A DNA stretch of 64,000 nucleotides from an uncultured Atopobiaceae bacterium (GTDB lineage Bacteria > Actinomycetota > Coriobacteriia > Coriobacteriales > Atopobiaceae), in contig CANRLS010000004.1 in the NCBI GenBank assembly GCA_947631545.1, positions 1 through 64,000 of the forward strand. Reading direction: 5' to 3'. Position numbers and translations under genes: made by a program. Below the pieces are notes generated by a model. It saw only the letters and a list, made by a program, of their open reading frames with translations, was not told the origin of the DNA and did no database searches. How positions within the stretch are numbered: position 1 is the first letter of the stretch; every line of letters starts with the position of its first letter. Shown piece after piece: positions 8,085-18,080 of the stretch.

Positions 8085-9574
8085 GCCGCGCGCCTCCCCT
8101 GCTGCTCCGAGCCGTGCCGTCCATGGCGCCGGGCGCCGGCGGCCTTGAGGGCTCGGTCGTCGTCGGGGAGCATCCCCAGCTCCGTGAGGGTCGAGGCGAG
8201 GCACTCCGCCACGCTCTCGGAGAAGGCGTTCGCCACCCCCACCAGTTCGCCCGCGCGACCGACGCTCATCACTTCGCCGACCTCGATGCCGCCATCGAAG
8301 ATCTGGATGGACCTCGAGCCCTGGAAGCCCTCGGCGGTCTTGCGCAGGAACCCCTCGTCGTGGTGACGGCTGTCGCAGCGGTTGATGAGCATGCAGATGC
8401 GCGTCCTCGCCACGCCGAGCCTGACCGCGAGCGAGCACACGCGGGCGAGGGTCCCCACGGCCCCCGCACGCTCGTCCGAGCAGACGAAGAGCCGGTCGGC
8501 CGCTTGCACCGACTGGGCCACGCCGTCGCCCCACGAGGTGCCGCCGTCGACCACGACGAGGTCGTGGGCGGCGGAGAGCGCGTCGAGCATCTCGGTTATC
8601 TTGGGCGCCACCGTCTCGGCGTACTCCGGCTTGGCGCAGGGGCCGAAGAGCGTGACGCGCTCGAGCGCCCGCCTACCGCAGAGCGAGAGCTCCTCGACCC
8701 CGTCTCCCGTCCGCAAGCGCGTGAGGTCGGCGGGGCCGTCGAGACCGAAGTAGCCGAAGAGGTTCCCGAAGCCCAGGTCGAGGTCGACGAGGGCCACATC
8801 GAGCCCCCAGGAGGCGGCCGTCGCCGCCGTGAGCGCGCAGACCGCGGACTTGCCCACACCGCCCCGCCCCGAGACGAAGACGAGCTTCGGGCCGTTCTTG
8901 GGAGGCGCGCCGCCGGGCAGGCTGATGGCGCCGTTGGCGGAGGGGCCCATTGCCACGAACGACGAGCCCATGGGGTCTGGGAGCGCCGATGGCATCGCGG
9001 ATGCCATCGTCGGCGAGGGCGATGGACCCGCGAAGGGCTGCGCCGCCGGGGAGAAGGCTACGGGCGATGGCGACTGCGGCGCTCGCGCGGAAGGCGCTTC
9101 GCCGGGGATGGCCCGCGACGGCGCGCCCGCGCCCATCGCCATGCCCGCGCTCATGGGACCGCCTGCGCCCGCACCCACGCTGCCGAGCGCAGTCCGGCCA
9201 TCGAGCGGCCGCGCCACGCCGAAGCGCTCGAAGAGCCCGCTCGGATCGAGGACGCTCGCGATACCCGCCCGCATCGCCCGCTCCCTCAGCTCGTCCGACG
9301 GCTTGGAGCAGACGAGGATGACCGAGCGGGCTCGACCGTCGCGGACGATGGCCGCCGCGGCGTTCAGGGGATGCGGCATCGCCAGCTCCCCGATCACCAC
9401 CTGATGGATGCCGCGCGGCCCGGCGTTGAGCGCGCGCCTCAGGTCGAAGGCCGTCGGGAAGGCGTCGACGTGAACCTTCACCTGTTGGCGGAACGCCTCG
9501 GCCCAAAGGTCACCATCGCCATGGACGAGCGCGATGGGCGCCGAATCGGCGATGGGTGCGAATGCGGAGCTCAT
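8081..9574 (-). CDS. tadZ: TadZ/CpaE-like polar ATPase
   Basis: A 497-residue protein in three parts: an N-terminal receiver-like domain without clear phosphoacceptor residues (about 12-120), an Ala/Pro/Ser/Gly-rich linker (about 130-228) and a C-terminal MinD/ParA-type ATPase domain with the deviant Walker A SGRGGVGKS at about 235-243. Val-Asp-Leu-Asp-Leu-Gly-Phe-Gly-Asn-Leu is the switch I/A' region. TadZ proteins localise the Tad machine within the cell. Both ends overlap neighbours by 4 bases. The unusually long low-complexity linker is the only odd feature. Confidence 0.88.
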   Translation of the reverse strand: MSSAFAPIADSAPIALVHGDGDLWAEAFRQQVKVHVDAFPTAFDLRRALNAGPRGIHQVVIGELAMPHPLNAAAAIVRDGRARSVILVCSKPSDELRERAMRAGIASVLDPSGLFERFGVARPLDGRTALGSVGAGAGGPMSAGMAMGAGAPSRAIPGEAPSARAPQSPSPVAFSPAAQPFAGPSPSPTMASAMPSALPDPMGSSFVAMGPSANGAISLPGGAPPKNGPKLVFVSGRGGVGKSAVCALTAATAASWGLDVALVDLDLGFGNLFGYFGLDGPADLTRLRTGDGVEELSLCGRRALERVTLFGPCAKPEYAETVAPKITEMLDALSAAHDLVVVDGGTSWGDGVAQSVQAADRLFVCSDERAGAVGTLARVCSLAVRLGVARTRICMLINRCDSRHHDEGFLRKTAEGFQGSRSIQIFDGGIEVGEVMSVGRAGELVGVANAFSESVAECLASTLTELGMLPDDDRALKAAGARRHGRHGSEQQGRRAA

Positions 9575-10452
9575 AGGGCCTCGCCGTCCTCACCGGACTG
9601 AACCCCGTCCCAACCGTCCAAAGCCTCGGCACCGCCCTCGGCCGCTTCCCCCTCCGGCTCCGCGTAGAGATCATCCTCGCGATAGTCCTCCACGGCCGCA
9701 TCGCCCTCGGCCGGGGAATCGCCTCCAGCCGCCGCACCGTCTGCGATCACATCGCCCTCGGCGCCAGCCCCTTCATCGACGGCGCCCTCGGATGGCGGGA
9801 CCTCGTCCATGAGGGCCGTGACGTCGCCGAGCTCCCCCGCCTCGGACGACGGCTGCACGAGCCGAAGCGAGCGATCGGTCGCCGCCTGGATGAGCTCCGA
9901 GATGTCGTCGTAGGGCACGGCGACGGTGATGCGGCTCTGGCCCTCCGGGTCCTGTCCTATGACCATGACGTCGGTGGAGATGAGCGCCGTCTGCCCGTCC
10001 ACCACCCGGTAGGCGATGAGGTTCGTGCCAAGGGCCACGCTGGCCGGCACGCCCGTGCGCTCGTTCAGCGTGACCGTGTAGGCGGCCATCCCCGAGGGGA
10101 TGTCGAGCGTCTCGGTGGAGTCCCTGAGGGCCACCTCCGTGAGGGGCGTCCCGCGCGAGATGGGAGAGGTGAGCGTGCGGCCGACGATCGCGTCGAGCGA
10201 GGTCACGGCCCCTTCGGGGACGAGGCTCGCCACCCAGTCGCGCTCGACGCAGTTGCGCGAGCTCACGACCTCCCCCGCCTCGAGGTTGTCCGCTGCGACG
10301 ATGATGGTCGCCACCTCCCCGCCGTACTTCTCGAGGGCCTCCGCCCGATCAGCCTCCACCTCCGCTCGGACGGCGCCCCCGTAGGCAAGGCACCCCATGA
10401 GGGCGAGCACCGCGAAGGCTGCGGAGAGCACCAAACGGAAGCGCTTCGACAC
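9571..10452 (-). CDS. cpaB: CpaB/RcpC-like pilus assembly protein
   Basis: A 293-residue protein with an N-terminal membrane helix (about residues 6-26), a SAF/AFP-like domain (Ile-Ile-Val-Ala-Ala-Asp-Asn-Leu-Glu-Ala-Gly at about 50-60, with the Arg-Asp-Trp and Val-Gly-Arg-Thr-Leu strands typical of CpaB) and a long acidic Gly/Glu/Ala tail from about 215. The GTG start at 10452 has a strong GGGGAGGA ribosome site 4-5 bases upstream. It is the first gene of the Tad operon, and its stop overlaps tadZ (ATGA). In diderms RcpC/CpaB works with a secretin; none is seen here, as expected for a single-membrane cell. Confidence 0.82.
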   Translation of the reverse strand: MSKRFRLVLSAAFAVLALMGCLAYGGAVRAEVEADRAEALEKYGGEVATIIVAADNLEAGEVVSSRNCVERDWVASLVPEGAVTSLDAIVGRTLTSPISRGTPLTEVALRDSTETLDIPSGMAAYTVTLNERTGVPASVALGTNLIAYRVVDGQTALISTDVMVIGQDPEGQSRITVAVPYDDISELIQAATDRSLRLVQPSSEAGELGDVTALMDEVPPSEGAVDEGAGAEGDVIADGAAAGGDSPAEGDAAVEDYREDDLYAEPEGEAAEGGAEALDGWDGVQSGEDGEAL

Positions 10453-10905
10453 AGGTCCTCCCCGACGCGGATTGATCGCCTCAAAGCATGGGAGGAGGCG
10501 GCAGGGGCGCGGGGCGCGATGGGCGAGAAACCGCCACCGGCGTCGCACCGGGGACGAGAGACGTCCCAACAACGCGGATGCGCCAAGGTCAGAGGCGGTA
10601 TGGCGACCTTCAGGGACGTGGAGCCGCCGTGGCTTTGGGAACCGAATGGGCCCAGCGGCGAGGAGGATGCGCGCGGGCGATGGCGCGCGGGCGCAGTCGC
10701 CAAGGATCGCGCGACGGGGCGAGGAGCCCGAGAGGAACCGCATGGCCGGGACGCCCGGAAACGGCAGCGGAGCGGAATTGCCCGGGAGACGAGGTCTAAG
10801 CCATCTGGCAGGGGCGCCGAGACGAGGCGCCGGTAAGGACGGCGTGGCGATGCCGAGCCCTCAGGTGGCGGCGCACGGCCGTGTCCCGAGAGGCCGCCTC
10901 CCCAG
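10453..10905. other. 453-base intergenic region upstream of the Tad operon
   Basis: No convincing gene is seen on either strand; the open frames here lack family-like sequence and ribosome sites. Two short hairpins are present: GGGACG/CGTCCC arms at 10551-10567 with a 5-base loop, and GGCGCC/GGCGCC at 10813-10831 with a 7-base loop. The second lies about 75 bases past the rsgA stop and could weakly terminate rsgA transcription, though it lacks a T-run. The promoter of the Tad operon should lie here, but no clear -10 element was recognised. Confidence 0.5.
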
Positions 10906-12120
10906 CTAGAGCCTCACGTCGGGATCGAGGCTCCCGGCATGGCCCCGCATCTCGCGGGCAAGCGCCAGATAGGCGTCCGCACGGGCCCTCGACACCTCGC
11001 CATCGGCCACGGCGGCCTCGACCGCGCACCCGGGCTCGCCGGAATGGGTGCAATCTCTGAAGCGGCACCGACCGGCGAGCTCGACGATCTCCGGGAAGAC
11101 CTCGTCGAGGCCCCGCTCGTGCCCCATGAGGGGAAGGCTCCGGAGGCCCGGGCAGTCGATGGCCACGCCCGCGCCGGGGATCTTCACCATGCGACGGGCG
11201 ACCGTCGTGTGGCGCCCGGCGTCGTCGGCCGAGCGCACGGCGGAGATCTCGAGCACCGAATCGCCGAGGAGCGCGTTCAGGAGCGTCGACTTGCCGATGC
11301 CGGATTCGCCGAGGAGGAGCGCGAGCGTCCCGGGCGCCACCACCTCGCGCACGGCATCGACGCCCCAGAGGGCGCCGGCCCCCACGACCGCCTCCTCGAC
11401 GGGCGCGAGCGGTGCGCCCTCGTCGGCCCCGGCCGCGAGCGCGACCACGGGCACGTCCCGCCCCAGCACCTCCTTCACGGCGCCCACGTCATCGGCGAGC
11501 TCTAACGGGTCGTCGGCTCGGTCTGCCTTGGTGAGGATCACGCCCACGCGGCACCCGCAGTCGGCGGCCACCACGGCCGAGCGCACGATGCGATCGAGCG
11601 AGAACGTGCGCCGTCCCACGGGCTGGGCCACGAGCACGAGGTCCACGTTGGCGGCGAGCACCTGGAAGCGCCCCCGCGCGCTCCCCCGCCAGCGGGCGAG
11701 TTCGCTCTTCCTCGGCAGCGCCTCCTCGATGAGGCCCACGTCGTGGCCCGGCGCGTCGCGCACCACCACCCAGTCGCCCACAACGGGGCGGGCGAGGTCG
11801 TCGGTGAAGATCCGCTCGGCGTGCTCGGCACGGAAGAGCCCATGCTCGGTCCGCACGGCCGGGAAGTTGCGGTCGAAGCGGCAGACGAACCCCATCGAGA
11901 GCTCCGTGTCGCCACCGCGCCCCGCGCGATAGGCCTCGAAGGCTTCGGTCTGCGCCTCCGTGGGCGCCAGGTCGCCGTACTCCGGCACGTGCGCCAAGCC
12001 CTCGAGCGCCGGCAGCGCCTCGCGCTCGAGGGCGTCCTCGCGCTGGGCGCGCGGCGCCCTCGGCCCCTTCGCCCGCCGCCGGGCGATGGATGCCGTGGAT
12101 GCCTTCCTGCGCTTGGCCAT
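10906..12120 (-). CDS. rsgA: Ribosome biogenesis GTPase RsgA
   Basis: A 404-residue circularly permuted GTPase that helps mature the 30S subunit. The G motifs appear in the permuted order expected for the family: G4 Thr-Lys-Ala-Asp at about 197-200, G1 GESGIGKST at about 271-279, then G3 Asp-Cys-Pro-Gly at about 322. The C-terminal zinc site is Cys352, Cys357, His359 and Cys365. An OB-fold region precedes the GTPase domain. A basic N-terminal extension of about 25 residues is seen. The gene follows the Ca2+ ATPase by 15 bases and is probably co-transcribed with it. Confidence 0.93.
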   Translation of the reverse strand: MAKRRKASTASIARRRAKGPRAPRAQREDALEREALPALEGLAHVPEYGDLAPTEAQTEAFEAYRAGRGGDTELSMGFVCRFDRNFPAVRTEHGLFRAEHAERIFTDDLARPVVGDWVVVRDAPGHDVGLIEEALPRKSELARWRGSARGRFQVLAANVDLVLVAQPVGRRTFSLDRIVRSAVVAADCGCRVGVILTKADRADDPLELADDVGAVKEVLGRDVPVVALAAGADEGAPLAPVEEAVVGAGALWGVDAVREVVAPGTLALLLGESGIGKSTLLNALLGDSVLEISAVRSADDAGRHTTVARRMVKIPGAGVAIDCPGLRSLPLMGHERGLDEVFPEIVELAGRCRFRDCTHSGEPGCAVEAAVADGEVSRARADAYLALAREMRGHAGSLDPDVRL

Positions 12121-12135
12121 CGGTCGGAGCGCGGC

Positions 12136-14835
12136 CTAGTAGCTCTGGATGCCCTTGGCGCGGTCATGGGCGCGCCAACAGGCCTTGTAGATCTCCATGA
12201 TGGGGATGATCAGGAAGGCGATGCCCATGGCGATGAAGTAGGCGTGGGCGGGAAGCTCGGTGAAGTCGAAGAGGTCCACCAGGAAGGGCACCTCAACGAC
12301 GATGGTCGTGAGCACGAGCGAGAGCGCGAAGGAGCCCCAGAGCCACCAGTTGTGGGAGCCCAGCCTGAAGAGCGACTGGCGCCTCGAGCGCATGTTGAAG
12401 GAGTGGAACATCTCCACCATCGAGAGCGTGAGGAAGGCCATCGTCACGCCCTCGTTGCCGTGCACCGAGGAGCTGAGAGCGCTCTCCACGCCGAAGACGC
12501 CCGTCTGGAACCACTCGCCGATGAAGTACGAGACGAGCGTGAAGCAGGCGATGACCGCCCCCTGGAACGCCACGTCGACGCCCATGCCGCCGGCGAAGAT
12601 GCCGTCCTTGGAGGAGCGCGGCGCGCGCCGCATGATGCCGGGCTCGGCCTTCTCCATGCCGAGGGCGAGCGCCGGGAAGCAGTCGGTGATGAGGTTGATC
12701 CAGAGCAGATGCACCGGCTCCAGGATCACGAAGCCGATGAGCGTGGCCACGAAGACGGCGATGACCTCGGCGATGTTGGACGAGAGCAGGAACTGGATGG
12801 CCTTGCGGATGTTGTCGTAGATCCGCCGGCCCTCTTCCACCGCGCTCACGATGGTGGCGAAGTTGTCGTCGGCGAGCACCATGTCGGCCACGTTCTTGGT
12901 CACATCGGTGCCGGTGATGCCCATGCCGATGCCGATGTCGGCGCGCTTGATGGAAGGGGCGTCGTTCACGCCGTCGCCCGTCATGGCCACGATCTGGTCC
13001 TTGGCCTTCCAGGCCTCGACGATCCGCACCTTGTGCTCGGGCTGCACGCGGGCGTAGACGCCGTAGTCCTGGATCGTGGCGGCGAGCTCTTCGTCGGAGA
13101 TGCGGTCGAGTTGGGCGCCGGTGAGCGCCTGGGAGCGATCCTCGATGACGCCCAGCTGCTTGGCGATGGCCACAGCGGTGTCGATGTGGTCGCCGGTGAT
13201 CATGACCACGCGGATGCCGGCCTCGTGCGCCTCGGCCACGGCCGGCCCCACCTCGACGCGCACCGGGTCGATCATGCCGGAGAGGCCGATGAAGGTGAGG
13301 TCCCTCTCGAGGAAGGCGGCGTCGTCGGACTCCGGCCGCTCGGGCCACTCGCGCCTCGCCGAGGCGAGCACGCGCAGGGCCTCGTCGGCCATGCCCTTGT
13401 TCTGGGAGAGGATGTAGGCGCGCGCCTCGTCGTCCAGCGGCACGACGTCGCCCTCCTCGTTCAGCACGCTGGTGCAGCGCTTGAGCACCTCGTCGGGCGC
13501 GCCCTTGGTGTACTGGATGTAGGAGTCGTGGGGCGTCTCGCAGACGACGCTCATCATCTTGCGGCCGGAGTCGAAGGGCGCCTCGTCCACGCGGACGAAG
13601 GTGGTCTCGAGGTCGGTCTTGGGCATGCCCTCCTTGGCGGCGTCGGCCACGAGGGCGGCCTCGGTGGGCTCGCCCTTGGCGACGCCCTCCACGGCGTCCC
13701 ACTGGGCGTCGGAGCAGAGGGCCATGGCCCGCACGTGCTCCTCGACGTCCTCGCCGAAGTGGCGCACCACCGTCATGCGGTTCTGGGTGAGGGTGCCCGT
13801 CTTGTCGGAGCAGATGACCTGGGTGCAGCCGAGGGTCTCCACGGCGGTGAGGCGCCTCACGATGGCGGCCTCGTGGCTCATCTTGGTGACGCCGATGGAG
13901 AGCACGATGGTGACCACGGCCACGAGGCCCTCGGGGATGGCCGCCACGGCGAGCGAGACCGCCACCATGAAGGTGTCGAGGATCAACGTGGGCTGCGCGA
14001 AGAACTCGGAGCCGTGGCGGATGAAGTCGACGCCGAAGATCACGAGGCAGATGACGATGACGCCGATGGTGAGGATCTTGGAGAGCTCGTCCAGGCGCTG
14101 CTGGAGGGGCGTCCTCTCCTCCTCGGCCTCGTTGATCGACTCGGCGATCTTGCCCATCTCGGTGGCCATGCCGGTGTCGGTGATGACCGCCCGGCCGCGT
14201 CCGTAGACCACGGTGGAGCCCATGTAGACCATGTTCGTGCGGTCGCCGAGCCCCACGTCGTCGGACTCGGGCGGCACGGAGAGGGCGGCGATCTGCTTGT
14301 CAACGGGCACCGACTCGCCGGTGAGCGCCGACTCCTCCACCTTCATGGAGGCGCACTCGACGATGCGCCCGTCAGCCGGCACGGCGTCGCCCGCCTCGAG
14401 GAGCACCACGTCGCCCGGCACGAGCTCCTCGCTCTTGAGGTCCACGAGGGTGCCGTCTCGGATGACCTTGGAGGTGGCCGCCGCCATCTGCTGGAGCGCC
14501 TTCAAGGCCTCCTCGGCCTTGGATTCCTGCACGACGCCGAGGACGGCGTTCACGACGACCACGAAGAGGATGATCACCACGTCGGCGATGTCGTTCTCGC
14601 CCTGGATGGTGCCCGCCACGGCGCTGATGGCCGCCGCGACGATGAGAAGGATGATCATGGGGTCGGCGAGCTGGGCGAAGAAGCGCTTCCAGAGAGGATC
14701 CTTCTCGGCTTCCGCAAGCTTGTTCGGTCCCACCTCGGCGAGGCGAGCGCTGGCGTCGGATTGGCCGAGGCCCCGTTCGGGATCGGTCTTCAGCTCGGCG
14801 ACGACCTCATCGCCGGAGACGAGATAGCTCTTCAA
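12136..14835 (-). CDS. SERCA-type calcium-transporting P-type ATPase
   Basis: An 899-residue P2-type ATPase. Visible motifs are Leu-Thr-Gly-Glu-Ser (actuator domain), Ala-Ile-Pro-Glu-Gly-Leu in membrane helix 4, the phosphorylation site DKTGTLT, and the hinge motif TGDGVNDAP. The last helices contain Asn-Ile-Ala-Glu-Val and Asn-Leu-Ile-Thr-Asp, which match calcium-binding helices 5 and 6 of SERCA/PMR1 pumps, so Ca2+ (possibly Mn2+) export is likely. The TTG start at 14835 is chosen because GGAGG precedes it and a TATCAT element lies just upstream at 14869-14874, downstream of the longer ATG start. Confidence 0.9.
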   Translation of the reverse strand: MKSYLVSGDEVVAELKTDPERGLGQSDASARLAEVGPNKLAEAEKDPLWKRFFAQLADPMIILLIVAAAISAVAGTIQGENDIADVVIILFVVVVNAVLGVVQESKAEEALKALQQMAAATSKVIRDGTLVDLKSEELVPGDVVLLEAGDAVPADGRIVECASMKVEESALTGESVPVDKQIAALSVPPESDDVGLGDRTNMVYMGSTVVYGRGRAVITDTGMATEMGKIAESINEAEEERTPLQQRLDELSKILTIGVIVICLVIFGVDFIRHGSEFFAQPTLILDTFMVAVSLAVAAIPEGLVAVVTIVLSIGVTKMSHEAAIVRRLTAVETLGCTQVICSDKTGTLTQNRMTVVRHFGEDVEEHVRAMALCSDAQWDAVEGVAKGEPTEAALVADAAKEGMPKTDLETTFVRVDEAPFDSGRKMMSVVCETPHDSYIQYTKGAPDEVLKRCTSVLNEEGDVVPLDDEARAYILSQNKGMADEALRVLASARREWPERPESDDAAFLERDLTFIGLSGMIDPVRVEVGPAVAEAHEAGIRVVMITGDHIDTAVAIAKQLGVIEDRSQALTGAQLDRISDEELAATIQDYGVYARVQPEHKVRIVEAWKAKDQIVAMTGDGVNDAPSIKRADIGIGMGITGTDVTKNVADMVLADDNFATIVSAVEEGRRIYDNIRKAIQFLLSSNIAEVIAVFVATLIGFVILEPVHLLWINLITDCFPALALGMEKAEPGIMRRAPRSSKDGIFAGGMGVDVAFQGAVIACFTLVSYFIGEWFQTGVFGVESALSSSVHGNEGVTMAFLTLSMVEMFHSFNMRSRRQSLFRLGSHNWWLWGSFALSLVLTTIVVEVPFLVDLFDFTELPAHAYFIAMGIAFLIIPIMEIYKACWRAHDRAKGIQSY

Positions 14836-14868
14836 AGGTGCCTCCACTCCCCCTTGGGCAGACGATCC

Positions 14869-14874
14869 ATGATA
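14869..14874 (-). promoter_or_regulatory. Candidate -10 element for the Ca2+ ATPase gene
   Basis: TATCAT on the minus strand, 34 bases before the chosen TTG start. It supports the TTG start over an ATG at 14955 that would lie upstream of the promoter. No clear -35 element is seen. A CCCCAT-C-ATGGGG palindrome lies 30 bases further upstream (14905-14917) in the divergent region shared with the lactate dehydrogenase gene and could be an operator. Confidence 0.45.
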
Positions 14875-14968
14875 GGCGCGACGACCGCTTGCGGCGCAAT
14901 CGTTCCCCATCATGGGGTTTCGCAGACCAGCCGAACGGCTGAAGCCCGCCGCCACCCATCGACAAACC

Positions 14969-14974
14969 TAGAAT
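14969..14974 (+). promoter_or_regulatory. Candidate -10 element for D-lactate dehydrogenase
   Basis: TAGAAT, 60 bases before the ATG at 15035. The same hexamer precedes the leuC and aspartate aminotransferase genes in this window. No good -35 match is visible at the usual distance. Confidence 0.4.
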
Positions 14975-15034
14975 GGGGTCTCGTGAAGGCAACCGGCGAT
15001 GGGCCGGAACGAGGGCTTTGACTTGGGAGGCGCC

Positions 15035-16027
15035 ATGAAGATCCTGTTCTACGACACCCGCGACTACGACCAGGAGTCCTTCGAAGAGCAGCTGAAGGAC
15101 TATCCCGATATCTCGATCGACTTCATCGAGGCCGACATCAACCCCATGACCGCCACACTGGCCAACGGCTACGACGCGGTCTGCGGGTTCGTGAACTCGA
15201 CCATCAACGCCTTCGCGCTCGAGATCCTCAAGGGCTTCGACGTGAACCTCGTGCTCATGCGTTGCGCCGGCTTCGACGCCGTGAACGTCGACGTGGCCAA
15301 GAACCTCGGCATCAGCGTCATGCGCGTGCCGGGCTACTCGCCCGAGGCCATCGCCGAGCACGCCATGGGCCTCGCGCTCGCCTCCGACCGCCACATCGTC
15401 AAGGGCTTCAACCGCGTCCGCGAGAACGACTTCGAGCTCTCCGGCCTTCTCGGCCACACGCTCCACGGCAAGACGGCCGGCATCGTCGGCACCGGCAAGA
15501 TCGGCGCCGCCATGTGCGAGATCGTCAGGGGCTTCGGCATGGAGGTCCTGGGCTACGACGTCTACCAGAACCCCGACCTCAAGGACTACGTCACCTACGT
15601 CGAGCTCGACGAGCTCCTGGAGCGCTCAGACCTCATCTCGCTCCACTGCCCGCTCTTCGACTCCAACTACCACATGATCGACGCCGCCGCCATCGAGAAG
15701 ATGAAGGAGGGCGTGATCTTCGTGAACACCGCCCGCGGCGGGCTCGTCGACACCCAGGCCCTCATGGAGGGCATCCGCACCCAGAAGATCGGCGCCTGCG
15801 GCCTCGACGTCTACGAGGAGGAGGGCGCCAACGTCTTCCGCAACCGCTCGAGCGCGATCATGGAGAGCGTGACCTCGATCCTCTGCGCTTTCCCCAACGT
15901 CGTCGTGACGAGCCACCAGGCGTTCTTCACCAAGGAGGCCCTCGCCGCCATCGCCCGCACCACGCTGGACAACGCCACGGCCTACGCCGCCGGCGGAGAG
16001 CTGCCCAAGGCCAACGTCGTCTGCTAG
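15035..16027 (+). CDS. ldhA: Fermentative D-lactate dehydrogenase
   Basis: A 330-residue NAD-dependent D-2-hydroxyacid dehydrogenase of the LdhA type that reduces pyruvate to D-lactate in the cytoplasm. Visible features are the nucleotide loop GIVGTGKIG, the catalytic Arg in Asn-Thr-Ala-Arg-Gly-Gly, the catalytic Glu after Asp-Val-Tyr-Glu-Glu-Glu, and the catalytic His in Thr-Ser-His-Gln-Ala-Phe. The ATG at 15035 has GGGAGG 4-5 bases upstream; an in-frame ATG at 14999 lacks this. Pyruvate kinase follows by 46 bases, so the pair likely forms one operon making pyruvate and reducing it. Related 2-ketoacid substrates cannot be excluded. Confidence 0.88.
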   Translation: MKILFYDTRDYDQESFEEQLKDYPDISIDFIEADINPMTATLANGYDAVCGFVNSTINAFALEILKGFDVNLVLMRCAGFDAVNVDVAKNLGISVMRVPGYSPEAIAEHAMGLALASDRHIVKGFNRVRENDFELSGLLGHTLHGKTAGIVGTGKIGAAMCEIVRGFGMEVLGYDVYQNPDLKDYVTYVELDELLERSDLISLHCPLFDSNYHMIDAAAIEKMKEGVIFVNTARGGLVDTQALMEGIRTQKIGACGLDVYEEEGANVFRNRSSAIMESVTSILCAFPNVVVTSHQAFFTKEALAAIARTTLDNATAYAAGGELPKANVVC

Positions 16028-16073
16028 CTCCCCGGCACCGCACCAACCTCGGATATCGGAGGCAGCCCCGCTC

Positions 16074-17519
<1,446 letters not shown>

Positions 17520-17542
17520 GGCATCGTAGAAGCGGCTCTTCC

Positions 17543-17579
17543 GGCGGGGGCGGTTCGCGAGCGCGCGGCCGCCCCCGCC
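17543..17579 (+). terminator. GC-rich hairpin after pyk
   Basis: A perfect 11-base-pair stem (GGCGGGGGCGG at 17543-17553 with CCGCCCCCGCC at 17569-17579) around a 15-base loop, 24 bases after the pyk stop. No T-run follows, so it may be an RNA-stabilising 3' hairpin or a partial terminator. Confidence 0.6.
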
Positions 17580-17862
17580 TACGGCTCTCGCCGCGATGGG
17601 CCAGGTTCGCGTCCGAACGGCAGGCGCCGAGAGCCAACGGCACCGCTTCGGCGCTCAGTGGCAGCTAATCGTGGTGAGGTTGTGGACATCGTTCCCACGC
17701 GGTGTGTGAGGGCCCCAAAAGTGGGAATGTTAGAAGCGACCAAGAAGGGCACAGAACAGGCTCCGTTCCACCCTCCCGGAAGCCTCGCCCTTCCACAGCA
17801 AGCCCGGATGCCAGCGCATCTCTCTCGACTCTCTCCTCTCTCCGCTGGCCTCCGGGCTTTTT
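17580..17862 (+). ncRNA. Candidate small RNA or long pyk 3' untranslated region
   Basis: The stretch between the pyk hairpin and a strong intrinsic terminator contains no credible gene. It has a local stem CGTTCCCAC/GTGGGAATG (one G-T pair, arms separated by 22 bases) around 17690-17735, and ends in the terminator at 17801-17862. No promoter is certain. The region from 17863 to the convergent gene end at 18081 shows no further structure. The RNA could be an independent small RNA or the processed tail of the ldhA-pyk message. Confidence 0.3.
17801..17862 (+). terminator. Strong intrinsic terminator
   Basis: The left arm AGCCCGGA-T-GCCAGCG (17801-17816) pairs with the right arm CGCTGGC-C-TCCGGGCT (17843-17858): 15 base pairs with a single internal mismatch. 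A 26-base pyrimidine-rich loop separates them, and five Ts follow (17858-17862). The T-run is on the plus strand only, so it terminates plus-strand transcription about 280 bases beyond pyk. Confidence 0.85.
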
Positions 17863-18080
17863 CGTCTCGATAACGCCCGCTCTCCGGGCCTGGGAGGCTC
17901 TTGGCCCGACCTCCGCTCCGCAGCGCCCTTGCGCTCTGCTCCGCGATCGGGACGCGATCGCAACTCCGGTGGCCGCTGGGCGGGCTCCCCGAGCATTGCC
18001 CTCGGTCACGCGCCCCGATCGCTCACCCGATGCGGCTTCGGATTCACCGGGGAACCAGACCGGAGACTGGTTCGAGCAAC

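Noticed and set aside
10453-10600. A cyclic-di-GMP (GEMM) riboswitch before the Tad operon.
   Set aside because: The conserved core sequences of that class were not found on the minus strand.
10397-10909. Open frames of up to 170 codons in the region upstream of cpaB.
   Set aside because: No ribosome site, no family-like sequence and no codon bias like the true genes.
11743-15021. A plus-strand open frame of over 1000 codons opposite rsgA and the Ca2+ ATPase.
   Set aside because: It is rich in His, Asp, Gly and Leu without any family motif and mirrors two well-supported minus-strand genes; it is an antisense artefact of high GC content.
17600-17862. A T-box or other riboswitch.
   Set aside because: No T-box motif (AGGGTGGNACCGCG) is present and no plus-strand gene follows the terminator, so it would have nothing to control.
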